Source of the DNA: CAYONP01 sp964405335
GTDB lineage: Bacteria; Armatimonadota; UBA10988
NCBI GenBank assembly: GCA_964405335.1
Contig: CAYONP010000051.1
Location: 1 to 39,961 of the forward strand
Length of the DNA: 39,961 nucleotides
Direction of reading: 5' to 3'
Part shown: piece after piece, positions 8,500 through 16,551 of the stretch
Layout of the letters: every line of letters starts with the position of its first letter
Numbering within the stretch: the stretch's first letter is position 1
Translations under genes and position numbers: made by a program
The notes under the pieces: model-generated
Database searches by the model: none
What the model was told of the DNA's origin: nothing
Seen by the model: the letters and a program-made list of their open reading frames with translations, nothing else

Positions 8500-9177
8500 G
8501 TGAGCGAACTGCAACCAGGATCGCCTGCCAAGTCTGCGGTGCCACACAGCTCCGCAGGGCTAGTCGCCAGACGCCACAAGGCGGTGTCCGTGCTGCTGGC
8601 GCTTGGCTTCGCGGCTTCGCTCTTCGGCATCCTATGCGCGTCACTCCGCATTCTCTGGCTGGAGAGCGAGGTTGCGGGTCTCGAGAAGATGAATGACCTG
8701 CGCCTGTGGAGGGGCATCGACCGTGGTTACGGTTACCGCGATATCGACGAATTTGGCCGCGACAGTGAGTTGCCGACGTGGGCTGCCGAACGACGCCCCC
8801 TGCCGGAGGGCAGCCGCATGGCGGTTGCTGAGAACGAGTTGGTGCTGCAAGGCTCGGGCGGCCTCTACAGTCTCCTGGCCAAACCGGTAGTGCCCGAAAG
8901 CGGTATGCTGTTGATCTGGTGCCAAGAGTACTGGGATGGCATACCACTCTCCGTCGAGGCGATCACGTTCAGCAAGATGCGGCACATCGACGTTCCTCCG
9001 GGCAAGGCGCGGACGATTGAGGTGCGCGAGAGCATCCTGATCGAGGAAGGTCAGCCGGAGTGGGAGTACCCAGCGAAGATCAAGCTCCTTCTGGTTCCGG
9101 ATGGTGATAACCCGTGCACGAGCCTGCTTGAGGCGGATTACATGGTCCAGGGCTACTCAGAAACCGCACTTCGGTAG
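8500..9177 (+). CDS. Unknown single-span membrane protein in the Rhs-fragment island (cassette 2)
   Basis: 225 aa from GTG at 8500, chosen for GGAGG 9 bases upstream; an in-frame ATG at 8470 would add 10 residues. A basic N-terminus (LVARRHKAV) is followed by one membrane helix at about 29-54 (LLALGFAASLFGILCASL), then an extracytoplasmic domain of about 170 residues rich in beta-strand pattern. It ends with YMVQGYSETALR. No family is recognised. The end resembles that of the next cassette protein (DGYTIRATALR), and both have a proline-cysteine about 20 residues before it, so the two may be distant relatives. It lies between Rhs fragments 1 and 2. Small membrane proteins next to Rhs ends are often immunity proteins, but no toxin is seen here, so that role is only a guess. 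Confidence 0.6.
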   Translation: MSELQPGSPAKSAVPHSSAGLVARRHKAVSVLLALGFAASLFGILCASLRILWLESEVAGLEKMNDLRLWRGIDRGYGYRDIDEFGRDSELPTWAAERRPLPEGSRMAVAENELVLQGSGGLYSLLAKPVVPESGMLLIWCQEYWDGIPLSVEAITFSKMRHIDVPPGKARTIEVRESILIEEGQPEWEYPAKIKLLLVPDGDNPCTSLLEADYMVQGYSETALR

Positions 9178-9218
9178 GGGGTGTAGGCACCACCGCCCGG
9201 CACCGCGTCGTCGACGGC

Positions 9219-9479
9219 TGAATTGGGAGCCGCTCGACGCGCGTGGCTGGGTGCTAACCTACACGCGCGACGCCCTCGGCCGCACCGTGGTCCTGGCGGA
9301 TCCGTACGCAGGCCGGACGACGTACACTTACGACCTGGGCGGTCGGCGGACCGGCCTGGTCAACCCGTTCGCGGAGACGACCACGTTCGTCTACGACATC
9401 GCCGGGTACGAGGCGCGCCGCGTGACGGTCAGCCACACCTACGGCGCGGCGGGGTGAGATTGCCATGGCCGACCGGAGC
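9219..9479 (+). repeat. Rhs/YD-repeat 3' fragment, copy 2 of 3 (longest)
   Basis: The frame reads about 79 residues with three YD-type repeats: WVLTYTRDALGRTVVLADPY, TTYTYDLGGRRTG and TTFVYDIAGYEARRV, then TYGAAG-stop at 9455-9457. The last 127 bases (9353-9479) match copy 1 and the first 121 of these match copy 3; the 134 bases before them exist only here. There is no plausible start codon of its own and no long rhs gene upstream, so this is a displaced 3' fragment. The shared tail after the stop supplies an ATG at 9465 that opens the next cassette frame. Confidence 0.85.
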
Positions 9480-9545
9480 GCACGAGGGGGCACGTGGCGA
9501 GGAACCCACCGGAGGGCGGCAATCTCTTCAAAGGACCCGTATAGT

Positions 9546-10088
9546 ATGAGGTCAGAACGCGTACCTCTTTGTAATCGCTGGTCGGGGCTCAAGTCCACGG
9601 CCTGCGGAGTGTGCGTCTTTGCGGTGACGTTCGTTGCCTGGGAGTTTGGGCCGCAGTTACTGGCGTTAGCTCGCGGGGGCGAGCGCGTGGCGGTGGTGAT
9701 GTGTAATCTAGACACGAAGGTGGAGGTATGGATTCGGTATTACCATCATCCAGTATATCGACGTCTTATGACCGTGATTGTGAGGCGGGGTTGGCCGCGC
9801 TGGGCCACACCGGAAGAGCCCGTGTTCGAGCGCGAGTCGCTCCGACTCTGCGAGAGCTACGTGTGTGCGCCCGAGCAGGGCCACCAAACGCTTGAATTAA
9901 CCGTCATGGCTGATACCCTCCCGCTCTGCCGAATCGACTTTCTCACGGGCGAGATCCACGGCCATATGTACGACGGCTACACAATCCGTGCAACTGCGCT
10001 TCGAGCGCCCGCGGTTGGTGGTCGGGCTTTGCGGACGGCCTGTGACAGCCCCCTGCACGGGGTACTGGCGGAAGCAGTGGTTCGGTGA
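9546..10088 (+). CDS. Unknown single-span membrane protein in the Rhs-fragment island (cassette 3)
   Basis: 180 aa from ATG at 9546, with AAGGA 10 bases upstream. An alternative start is the ATG at 9465 inside the preceding Rhs repeat, which is in frame and would give 207 aa; its extra residues (MADRSARGGTWRG) look non-functional. One membrane helix lies at about 17-40 (ACGVCVFAVTFVAW), followed by a domain of about 140 residues with cysteines at LRLCESYVC and LPLCRIDF, which could pair if exported. The end, DGYTIRATALR, resembles that of cassette protein 2. No known family is recognised. It lies between Rhs fragments 2 and 3. Its codon and base use is less GC-biased than that of genes outside the island, which suggests recent acquisition. 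Confidence 0.6.
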   Translation: MRSERVPLCNRWSGLKSTACGVCVFAVTFVAWEFGPQLLALARGGERVAVVMCNLDTKVEVWIRYYHHPVYRRLMTVIVRRGWPRWATPEEPVFERESLRLCESYVCAPEQGHQTLELTVMADTLPLCRIDFLTGEIHGHMYDGYTIRATALRAPAVGGRALRTACDSPLHGVLAEAVVR

Positions 10089-10217
10089 TCAGCAGCCTGC
10101 CGATCCGTGCAACGGCCGGCACCGAAGAGACAATGCCGGCGGCGACTTGGCGAGATCCACGTCCGACCCGATAGCCGTAGGACATTGCGTAGTGAAAATC
10201 TAGCACGGCGGCTGAGT

Positions 10218-10338
10218 GGCCTGGTCAACCCGTTCGCGGAGACGACCACGTTCGCCTACGACATCGCCGGGTACGAGGCGCGCCGCGTGACGGCCAGCCC
10301 CACCTACGACGCGGCGGAGTGAGATTGCCATGGCCGAC
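10218..10338 (+). repeat. Rhs/YD-repeat 3' fragment, copy 3 of 3
   Basis: A 121-base copy reading GLVNPFAETTTFAYDIAG and ending TYDAAE-stop at 10320-10322, with the same tail GATTGCCATGGCCGAC after the stop. It lies 865 bases from copy 2 and differs at about five positions, all of which change the amino acid. The ATG in its tail (10330) opens a frame of only seven codons. After it normal GC-rich sequence resumes, so this copy marks the right edge of the island. Confidence 0.85.
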
Positions 10339-10459
10339 GCGACACCGCCCTGAAGCCCTGGGGCGCCGCCCCGCCTCGTACCTAAAGAAAGGTGGCTGGC
10401 GTCCCCGAGTCGTGCAGGAGGCGGCGCGCCGGGCTTGAACGACTCGCCGGGAGCAGGCG

Positions 10460-11533
10460 ATGGATCGACTCAAGTTGGTTGGGATTGCCGTCGTCGGCGC
10501 GCTGGTGGTGGTCTTGATTGCCCTCAAGCTCAGCCCCGGCAAGGTCGACACCGAGGGGTTCGAGTTCGCGCTCGAAGACGTCAAGCCCATCCCGCAGCCG
10601 GTCCCCGGCGGGCTGCCGCCCGGCGTCGGCGCGCCGGCCGAAGAGTCCGCGGCGCCGGCCGACCTCGACGCGGTCAAGCCGGCCGGCAAGCCGTACCGGC
10701 TGGCCCTGGTGGTCAAGACGCGCAACAACCCGTTCTTCACCCCCATGATCGAAGCGGCCGAGGCCGAAGCCGAGGCGCTCGGGGTCGAGCTCGAAGTCCA
10801 GGCGCCGCCGCAGGAGAGCGACAAAGAGCAGCAGTTCGCGATGGTTCAGCAGCTTGTGGCCAAGGGCGTCGACGCCATCCTCATCGCCCCGGCCGACTCG
10901 AAGGCCATCGTCCCGGCGCTGGTGGAGGCGCAGCAGGCGGGCATCCTGGTGATCAACCTCGACAACCGCGTCGATGCCGAGGCCGCCTCGGCGCAAGGGC
11001 TCGACCTCGCCGGCTACGTCGGTGCGGACAACGAGGCGGGCGGCCGGCTGGCCGGCGAGCAACTGGTCGCGCTGCTGCCCGCCGGTGCGAAGGTCGCCCT
11101 GCTCGAGGGCATCCGCGGCGCCGACAACGCCGAGGCGCGCAAGCGCGGGTTCGAAGCCGCCGTCGAGGGCCAGCTCGAGATCGTCGCCCGCGAGAGCGCC
11201 GAGTGGGATACCGCCAAGGCCTATGCCAAGTTCCAGAGCATGTTGGCCGCCCACCCCGACCTCACCGGCCTGTTCTGCGCCAACGACAAAATGGCCCTTG
11301 GCGCGATCCAGGCGATCGACGAGGCCGGCCGCGCGGGCAGTATCACCGTCGTCGGGTTCGACAACATCCCCGACGTCAAGGACCTGCTCGCCGGCGAGGC
11401 GATGGCCGCGACGATCGAACAGCACCCCGACCTGATGGGCCGCTACGGCGTGCGCATGGCCGTCGGCGTGCTCGACCAGGGCTACGCCCGCGGAAGCGAG
11501 TACCTGGTCGAGCTCGAGGTGATCGGCGGGTAA
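10460..11533 (+). CDS. Sugar ABC transporter substrate-binding protein (RbsB-like, periplasmic binding protein type 1)
   Basis: 357 aa; ATG at 10460 with GGGAGC 6-7 bases upstream. The N-terminus is a membrane anchor or uncleaved signal (LVGIAVVGALVVVLIALKL), then a proline/alanine-rich linker of about 50 residues, then the two-lobed Peripla_BP_4 fold: RLALVVKTRNNPFF, EQQFAMVQQLVAKGVDAILI, VGADNEAGGRLAG, FCANDKMALGAIQAI and VVGFDNIPDVKDL. This is the ribose/galactose/xylose-binding pattern. It would capture a sugar in the periplasm. Neither the ATPase nor the permease gene is next to it, so the transporter must be completed from elsewhere, or the protein has a sensing role. GC-rich hairpins follow the stop codon. 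It begins just right of the Rhs island. Confidence 0.9.
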   Translation: MDRLKLVGIAVVGALVVVLIALKLSPGKVDTEGFEFALEDVKPIPQPVPGGLPPGVGAPAEESAAPADLDAVKPAGKPYRLALVVKTRNNPFFTPMIEAAEAEAEALGVELEVQAPPQESDKEQQFAMVQQLVAKGVDAILIAPADSKAIVPALVEAQQAGILVINLDNRVDAEAASAQGLDLAGYVGADNEAGGRLAGEQLVALLPAGAKVALLEGIRGADNAEARKRGFEAAVEGQLEIVARESAEWDTAKAYAKFQSMLAAHPDLTGLFCANDKMALGAIQAIDEAGRAGSITVVGFDNIPDVKDLLAGEAMAATIEQHPDLMGRYGVRMAVGVLDQGYARGSEYLVELEVIGG

Positions 11534-11566
11534 GCCCGGCGGGCCGCCATCGGGGCGGCGGTGGGT

Positions 11567-11587
11567 CCGCGCGGCCGTTTCGCGCGG
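11567..11587 (+). terminator. Possible terminator hairpin after the sugar-binding protein gene
   Basis: A 7-bp stem CCGCGCG/CGCGCGG with loop GCCGTTT lies 34 bases after the stop. Another 6-bp stem (GCCGCC/GGCGGC) lies at 11543-11559. There is no T-run after either, so this is not a classic intrinsic terminator, and hairpins are common by chance in such DNA. Confidence 0.3.
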
Positions 11588-11669
11588 GCCCGCCGCCGGC
11601 CGAGTTGGGCGCTTGCCGGCGAGAGGGTCGGCCGCCCCGCCCGCGAACCGGACCGCAGCGAGTCGCGCC

Positions 11670-14600
11670 ATGCTCCACCTCGGTCTGCTGCTCATCCTCG
11701 CCCCGCCACCTGCCGGCGCCGTCGTCGCCGACCTGGTCGAGCGGCTCCCCGCCGCCGAGCAGCGTGACATGCTCGCCCGCGCCCGCGGCGGGGGGTTCAA
11801 GATCGCCGGCCGGCGCCTGCTGGGCATCGACCACCACCCGCAGCACCCCGGAGCGCCGCGGGCCGAGATCGTCCTCGCGGCCGTCGAGCTGCCCGCCGTC
11901 GGGCCCGACGAGCGGCTGCTCTTCGCCGCCGAGTTGGGTCTCCGCGAGGGGTTCGATCTCGCCGCCAATCCACAAGTCGACGGCGTTGAGTTCGTCGTAT
12001 TGATCGGCGCGGCGGAGGTCCTGCGCCAGCGGCAGCGCGAGCAGGAGTGGCGGCCGGTGGTCGTCGACCTCGGCCGCTGGGCCGTGCAGACGGTGACCCT
12101 CACCCTGGCCACCGAGTGCGGCGCCAACTCGAACTACGACTGGGCCGTCTGGGGCCGGCCGCGGATCATCGTCGAGGGGCGCGGACCCGCGCCGGGCGCC
12201 GCGTTCGAGCCATACCTCGACATCACCGAGCTGCTCTCGCGCCCCGAGCCGGACCGGATCAGCGAGGTGCACGAGCATGGTGCGGCCACCACCCTCATCG
12301 CCGTGCTCGACGAGCAGCTCGATCTGGCCACGCAGCTTGCCCGCCTCGGCGGCGAGGTCACCCCGCTGGTGCCGCTCGGCCCCGAGCTGGTCGTCGGCGA
12401 GGGGCCGCACCCCGACAACCACACCGTGGTCAAGGTCCTTAATCGCTACGGCATCGCCCGGGTGCAGTTCCTCGCCTACCCGCCCGAGGTGCGCGGCGGC
12501 GTGCAGGTCGAGTGCGGGCAGGTCAACGGCGAGCCGTTCATCGTCACCGCGCCGATCAGCGATCCGCACGTGCGGGAGGTTCGGGTGTTCGACCGGAATG
12601 GCGGCTTGCTGCGCACATTCGAGCCCCGGGCCGAGTTCCGGCCGCCGTACACCATCGCCGTCGCCGACCTGTTCCGGCTCGAGGGCGAGCCGCGGCCGGG
12701 CAACTTCTTCGACCAGTTCCTGGCCGAGAGCGTCGGCGACGAGATCATCGTCGCGCCGCAGCGTAGCGATGAGCCGGCGCAGTACGAGGTCTACGAAGTC
12801 CGCGGCCGCTCGCTGGCCAATACCACACTGCGCTCGGACGAAGCGATCGGTCGCCTGCAACTGGTCACCGATCCCGGCAACGACGGCGACGCGCTGCTGC
12901 TCTGGTTCGCCGATACCGGCTTCGCCGTACGGCTCGGCAGCGCGACGCGCGGCGGCGGGTTCGAGCTGCAGGATGTGCCCGACGACGTGTCGCTCTATCC
13001 GACGGTCGCCGGCGGCTGGGTCGCGACCGAGCCGGGCCCGCTGCACTCGACGCTCCTGCCGGTCGGCGAGAACGGCACCATCGGCGAGCCGCTCGACCTC
13101 GGCCGCGAGGAGAACCGCTTCTGGTATGCCTGGCCCGCGGCGCCCACCGGTTGGGAGGACCTGCCGCCGATCCCCGAAACCGAGCACGTCCGCCGCTGCG
13201 ACTATCGCCACCTCCGCGTCGACGCCCGTCCCGCGGCCGCGCGCGAGCCCGACTTCGACAACCTCGACCCCGACTACTGGGCCGGGCCCGACTACATCGA
13301 CGGCCTACGCCAGGCCAACCTGCTGCCCGACCTGACCACCGTGCCGCCGGCGGTCTGGGAGCCCTGCTTCACCCACCGGCAGTTCAAGGAGCTGTTCGCC
13401 CGCTGGCACGAGGCGATCGACCCGGCCACCGGCCTGCCGCGCTACGTCTCGCTCAGCCGGCGCAATCGGCCGGTCGAGTACGGCGAGTTCGGCCGGGTCG
13501 ACTTCGTCGCCAGCGCCTATGCCCAGGGCCTGCCCGCGCTGGACAACCTCTACGTACTGCCGCTACGCCAGTTTCTGCGCCACCTGGCGCCGCGCTTCCG
13601 CGAGCATCCCGAGCGGCTGGTGGCCATCGAGCCGAACCACGAGCACGAGATTGCCGTCGACCGCGACCACACCATCGGCGACTACAACCCGGCCAACATC
13701 GCCGGCTTCTTCGACTACCTGACTCGCCTCTACGGCTGGGATCTCGGCGCGGTCAACCACGCCATGCAGACCAACTTCGTCGATCGCTTCGACGCCCCGC
13801 GCTGGGAGGGTCGCGGAGCGTGGGACGAGTATGACGAAGCCAACCCGTTCTTTTGGCAATGGGGGCTGTATAACCGCTACGTCGTCAACCGCCGGCTGGC
13901 CGAGACCTTCCGCGAGGCGCTGCTTGCCGGCTTCCCGCCCGAGCTGATCAAGAGCCACCAGATCCCCGACCTGTACGCCATCGGCGGCGGGCTCGAGGCG
14001 TTCAGCGACGTGGCCGACCGGATCACCCCCCTCGACTACGCCATGACCGCCGGCGTCGGCTTCGGCTTCACCAAGTACGGCGTCTGGCACGAGCGCGAGC
14101 ACAACATCGGCCAGGCCGCGCGCGACTCTGGCTTCGACCTCACCCTGATCGGCGAATACCAGGCGCTCACCCCCGACCCAGAGCAGGCCTATGGCCAGCT
14201 ACGTTATCTATTCGACAACGGCGTGCAGCAGGTTCACTGCATGACCTGGCCGGAGGGGCACGACAACGGGTTCAACCGCACCATGCACCAGGCGCTGGCG
14301 CGGCTGGCCGCCGAAGACCCGCCGCGGCCGGGCAGCACCGGCGGCGTCGGGCAGGTGCGGCCGTATCGCGACGGCGAGCAGGTGTACGACCTGGTCACGC
14401 TCGGCACGGGGCCCCAGCACACCGGGCTGATCAAAAGCGTCCGCGCCGACGGCTCGTTCGAGGGAGCCGTCTATGTCGTACCGTTCCACGCCCACGTGTT
14501 GATTGACACTGAGGCGGAGTACCCTCGCCTGACCCTCGACCGGCCGCTCGAGCTCGGCCCGTTCGACGGCCTCGATGGCGGGGTGCAGCTCGAGCTGACC

Positions 14601-14900
14601 TTCCGCGCCGCCGGCGCGGGACGGCTGCGTTTCCTGGTCGCTCATGCCGGTCGCGAGCTGCCCGGCCTCGGCCGCGACTTGGCCGTCACCGCCGAGCCGC
14701 GCGAGTTCCGCCTGATCCTCCGCGCGCAACTCCCGGCCGAGGGCATCGAGCTGCGCCTCGAGCCGATCGCGGGCCCCGTCGAGCTGACCGACCTGCGACT
14801 GACCCGCCACACCGACCAGACGGTCCGCGTCCACCGCGGCCAACTCGACGGCCGCCGCCACGCGGGCGGGGTGACCTTCGCGATCCTGCCGGACGCCTAG
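11670..14900 (+). CDS. Large secreted glycoside-hydrolase-like protein with NPCBM-like and TIM-barrel regions
   Basis: 1076 aa from ATG at 11670, which opens a signal peptide (MLHLGLLLILAPPPAGA); the open frame further upstream looks non-coding. Residues about 130-190 contain VVVDLGRWAVQTVTL and YDWAVWGRPRIIVE, which resembles an NPCBM carbohydrate-binding module. Residues about 520-900 look like a (beta/alpha)8 glycosidase of the GH42/GH5 kind. Candidate acid residues are in LVAIEPNHEHEI (about 650) and LTLIGEYQ (about 827), with aromatic-rich stretches between. The last 120 residues form a beta-rich domain (GGVQLELTFRAAGAGRLRFL) typical of a C-terminal sugar-binding sandwich. It would act outside the cell on a polysaccharide. 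The GH family is not recognised, and the catalytic residues are guesses from position. Confidence 0.75.
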   Translation: MLHLGLLLILAPPPAGAVVADLVERLPAAEQRDMLARARGGGFKIAGRRLLGIDHHPQHPGAPRAEIVLAAVELPAVGPDERLLFAAELGLREGFDLAANPQVDGVEFVVLIGAAEVLRQRQREQEWRPVVVDLGRWAVQTVTLTLATECGANSNYDWAVWGRPRIIVEGRGPAPGAAFEPYLDITELLSRPEPDRISEVHEHGAATTLIAVLDEQLDLATQLARLGGEVTPLVPLGPELVVGEGPHPDNHTVVKVLNRYGIARVQFLAYPPEVRGGVQVECGQVNGEPFIVTAPISDPHVREVRVFDRNGGLLRTFEPRAEFRPPYTIAVADLFRLEGEPRPGNFFDQFLAESVGDEIIVAPQRSDEPAQYEVYEVRGRSLANTTLRSDEAIGRLQLVTDPGNDGDALLLWFADTGFAVRLGSATRGGGFELQDVPDDVSLYPTVAGGWVATEPGPLHSTLLPVGENGTIGEPLDLGREENRFWYAWPAAPTGWEDLPPIPETEHVRRCDYRHLRVDARPAAAREPDFDNLDPDYWAGPDYIDGLRQANLLPDLTTVPPAVWEPCFTHRQFKELFARWHEAIDPATGLPRYVSLSRRNRPVEYGEFGRVDFVASAYAQGLPALDNLYVLPLRQFLRHLAPRFREHPERLVAIEPNHEHEIAVDRDHTIGDYNPANIAGFFDYLTRLYGWDLGAVNHAMQTNFVDRFDAPRWEGRGAWDEYDEANPFFWQWGLYNRYVVNRRLAETFREALLAGFPPELIKSHQIPDLYAIGGGLEAFSDVADRITPLDYAMTAGVGFGFTKYGVWHEREHNIGQAARDSGFDLTLIGEYQALTPDPEQAYGQLRYLFDNGVQQVHCMTWPEGHDNGFNRTMHQALARLAAEDPPRPGSTGGVGQVRPYRDGEQVYDLVTLGTGPQHTGLIKSVRADGSFEGAVYVVPFHAHVLIDTEAEYPRLTLDRPLELGPFDGLDGGVQLELTFRAAGAGRLRFLVAHAGRELPGLGRDLAVTAEPREFRLILRAQLPAEGIELRLEPIAGPVELTDLRLTRHTDQTVRVHRGQLDGRRHAGGVTFAILPDA

Positions 14901-15013
14901 ACACCGGACCCGCTCGAAGCCCGAGGGTGGCGCCGCTGTGCCGGACGGCCCGTCGGTGCGCGGAAGGAGTGATACGACGCGGCCTGAAATCACCCGCGCG
15001 GAGAAGGTGGCGG

Positions 15014-16498
15014 GTGGCTCATGCTGGCGGCGTGTCAGGGGCCGAAGGGTACGGGTTTCGAGTCGATCCGGTCCCCTGGGCGGCGTCGGAGCCGACCTAT
15101 GTGGGCGCGCTGATCCGCCGCGACGTGCTCGGCGAACCGCGGCCGGATGACGCGGCGCTGATCGCCGCGCGCGTCGAGGAACTGCTGGCCCGTCAACAGC
15201 CCGACGGCTCGCTCGCCGCGACGTCGGCGCGCGGTGCCCTGGCGCTCTATGGCCTGCGGTTCCTCGGTGCGGGGCGCAACGACCGGCGCGTGGCGCGCGC
15301 CTTCCGCGCGGCGCTCAAGCAAGCCCGCGCCGAAGAGCCCGATGACGAGGGTGTCGATCGCGCCGGTCACCTCCCGATGCTGCTCTGCAAGGTGCTCTGC
15401 GACGCCGGCGTGTCCGACCACGCCGCGGTGCGTCGAGCGCTTCGTTATTACTCCGATCATATCGACCTCTGCCTCGCGCAGCAGCGGCCGTGGACGCTCG
15501 GCATCACCCTGGCGATGCTCTGGTCGGGCCGCGGGGTGATGGATGTCAGCGCGGCCTTGAACCAGGCCATGACCTGGCTCGAGCGCCGGCTCGAGCGCGT
15601 CGCCAGCCTCGACCTGTTCGACATCTGGCATCTGATCGAGGCGCTCAGCCAGGTTGGGCATCCCGGCGCGCGTCGCTGCCTCGCGCTGATGCTGCCGGCC
15701 ATCCTGCGCGCGCAGGCCGGTGACGGCTCGTGGCGGCTGTTTGGCACCGAGCGGTCCTACTTCGTCCTGCTCGGCCTGTCACGTCACGGTCTGCTGGACG
15801 AACTCCGTCGCTTGCCGCCGCTGCCCCCCTGCTGGCGCGAGGTGCGCTCGCTGCCGGCGCCCGGTGAGGCGCCGTCGCACCTCTGCGGCGACGGTAACCT
15901 GTTCTGGTTGGTCGACGGCTGTTGCCTGCGCGACGACCATCGGGCGGCCTGGGAGGCCTACGCCATCGACCCGGCCGATGGCCGCGTGGTGCGGCGATTC
16001 GTGCTGCCGCGACGGCCCGGGATGACATCGCTGTCATGCTGGGACCAGCGGCTGGTGATCTGCGCCGGCGGCCGGCCGCCGCGGCTTTACCAGCTCGATC
16101 CCGCAACCGGCGCGCCGGCCGGTGAGACGGCACTTGAATTCGCCGGCGACAGCGTGCGGCACGTGGTCCAAGTCGGTGACGAGCTGCTCGTGGCCGAGGC
16201 CTGGCCCGGCCCCGTCTGGGCGCACGATCCGCGCCGGCCGGGGCTGCGCCAGCCGGTCCGCTTGAGTGGCGCATCGCCGCTGCCGCTGGCCTGGGACGGG
16301 CACCTGATCTGGTCCCTGGACGCGATCACCGGCCTGGTCACCGCCTGCCGCCGCGACAGCACGCTGGTCGACTGGGCCTCGTCGCCCGTGCCGCCGAATC
16401 CGCACCGCGCCGGCCTGGCCGTGCACGAGGGCGGGCTCTGGGCGCTGGACACCGAGACGCGCCGGCTGGTCTTGGTCGAGCGAACCGGCGCCGGTTGA
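15014..16498 (+). CDS. Cyclase-fold (alpha/alpha toroid) domain fused to a beta-propeller-like domain
   Basis: 494 aa using GTG at 15014, which has GGAGAAGG 6-9 bases upstream; GTG at 15032 is also possible and the true start is unsure. Residues about 10-280 are helical hairpins with glycine-rich turns, including QQPDGSLAATSARGALALYG and QAGDGSWRLFG. These resemble the QW motifs of squalene-cyclase/prenyltransferase-type toroids. The catalytic DXDD of squalene cyclases is not visible, so it is probably not a terpene cyclase. Residues about 300-494 show repeated strands (GRPPRLYQLDPATGAPAG, GLWALDTETRRLVLVE), as in PQQ/SMP-30-like propellers. No signal peptide is seen. It lies 53 bases before the URO-D-like gene on the same strand. 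Function is unknown. Confidence 0.65.
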   Translation: MAHAGGVSGAEGYGFRVDPVPWAASEPTYVGALIRRDVLGEPRPDDAALIAARVEELLARQQPDGSLAATSARGALALYGLRFLGAGRNDRRVARAFRAALKQARAEEPDDEGVDRAGHLPMLLCKVLCDAGVSDHAAVRRALRYYSDHIDLCLAQQRPWTLGITLAMLWSGRGVMDVSAALNQAMTWLERRLERVASLDLFDIWHLIEALSQVGHPGARRCLALMLPAILRAQAGDGSWRLFGTERSYFVLLGLSRHGLLDELRRLPPLPPCWREVRSLPAPGEAPSHLCGDGNLFWLVDGCCLRDDHRAAWEAYAIDPADGRVVRRFVLPRRPGMTSLSCWDQRLVICAGGRPPRLYQLDPATGAPAGETALEFAGDSVRHVVQVGDELLVAEAWPGPVWAHDPRRPGLRQPVRLSGASPLPLAWDGHLIWSLDAITGLVTACRRDSTLVDWASSPVPPNPHRAGLAVHEGGLWALDTETRRLVLVERTGAG

Positions 16499-16551
16499 CC
16501 GGCAGGAGCCGGCGCGGGCGGCCGGAAACCTGCACCGGCAGGGAGCTGGCG

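Noticed and set aside
8271..8947. Minus-strand open frames across the Rhs island
   Set aside because: They overlap the better-supported plus-strand membrane-protein genes and repeats, and their translations lack family or fold features.
8273..10338. The Rhs fragments as complete contact-dependent toxin modules
   Set aside because: Each fragment stops right after a YD repeat; there is no DPxGL-type core end, no toxin tip and no recognisable immunity family.
7975..10340. A CRISPR array or integron attC array
   Set aside because: There are only three copies, far apart (1080 and 865 bases), with coding content and no palindromic attC-like structure; no cas or integrase gene is present.
15014..16498. 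Squalene-hopene cyclase
   Set aside because: Only QW-like turns are seen; the catalytic DXDD motif and full length (about 630 residues or more) are lacking.
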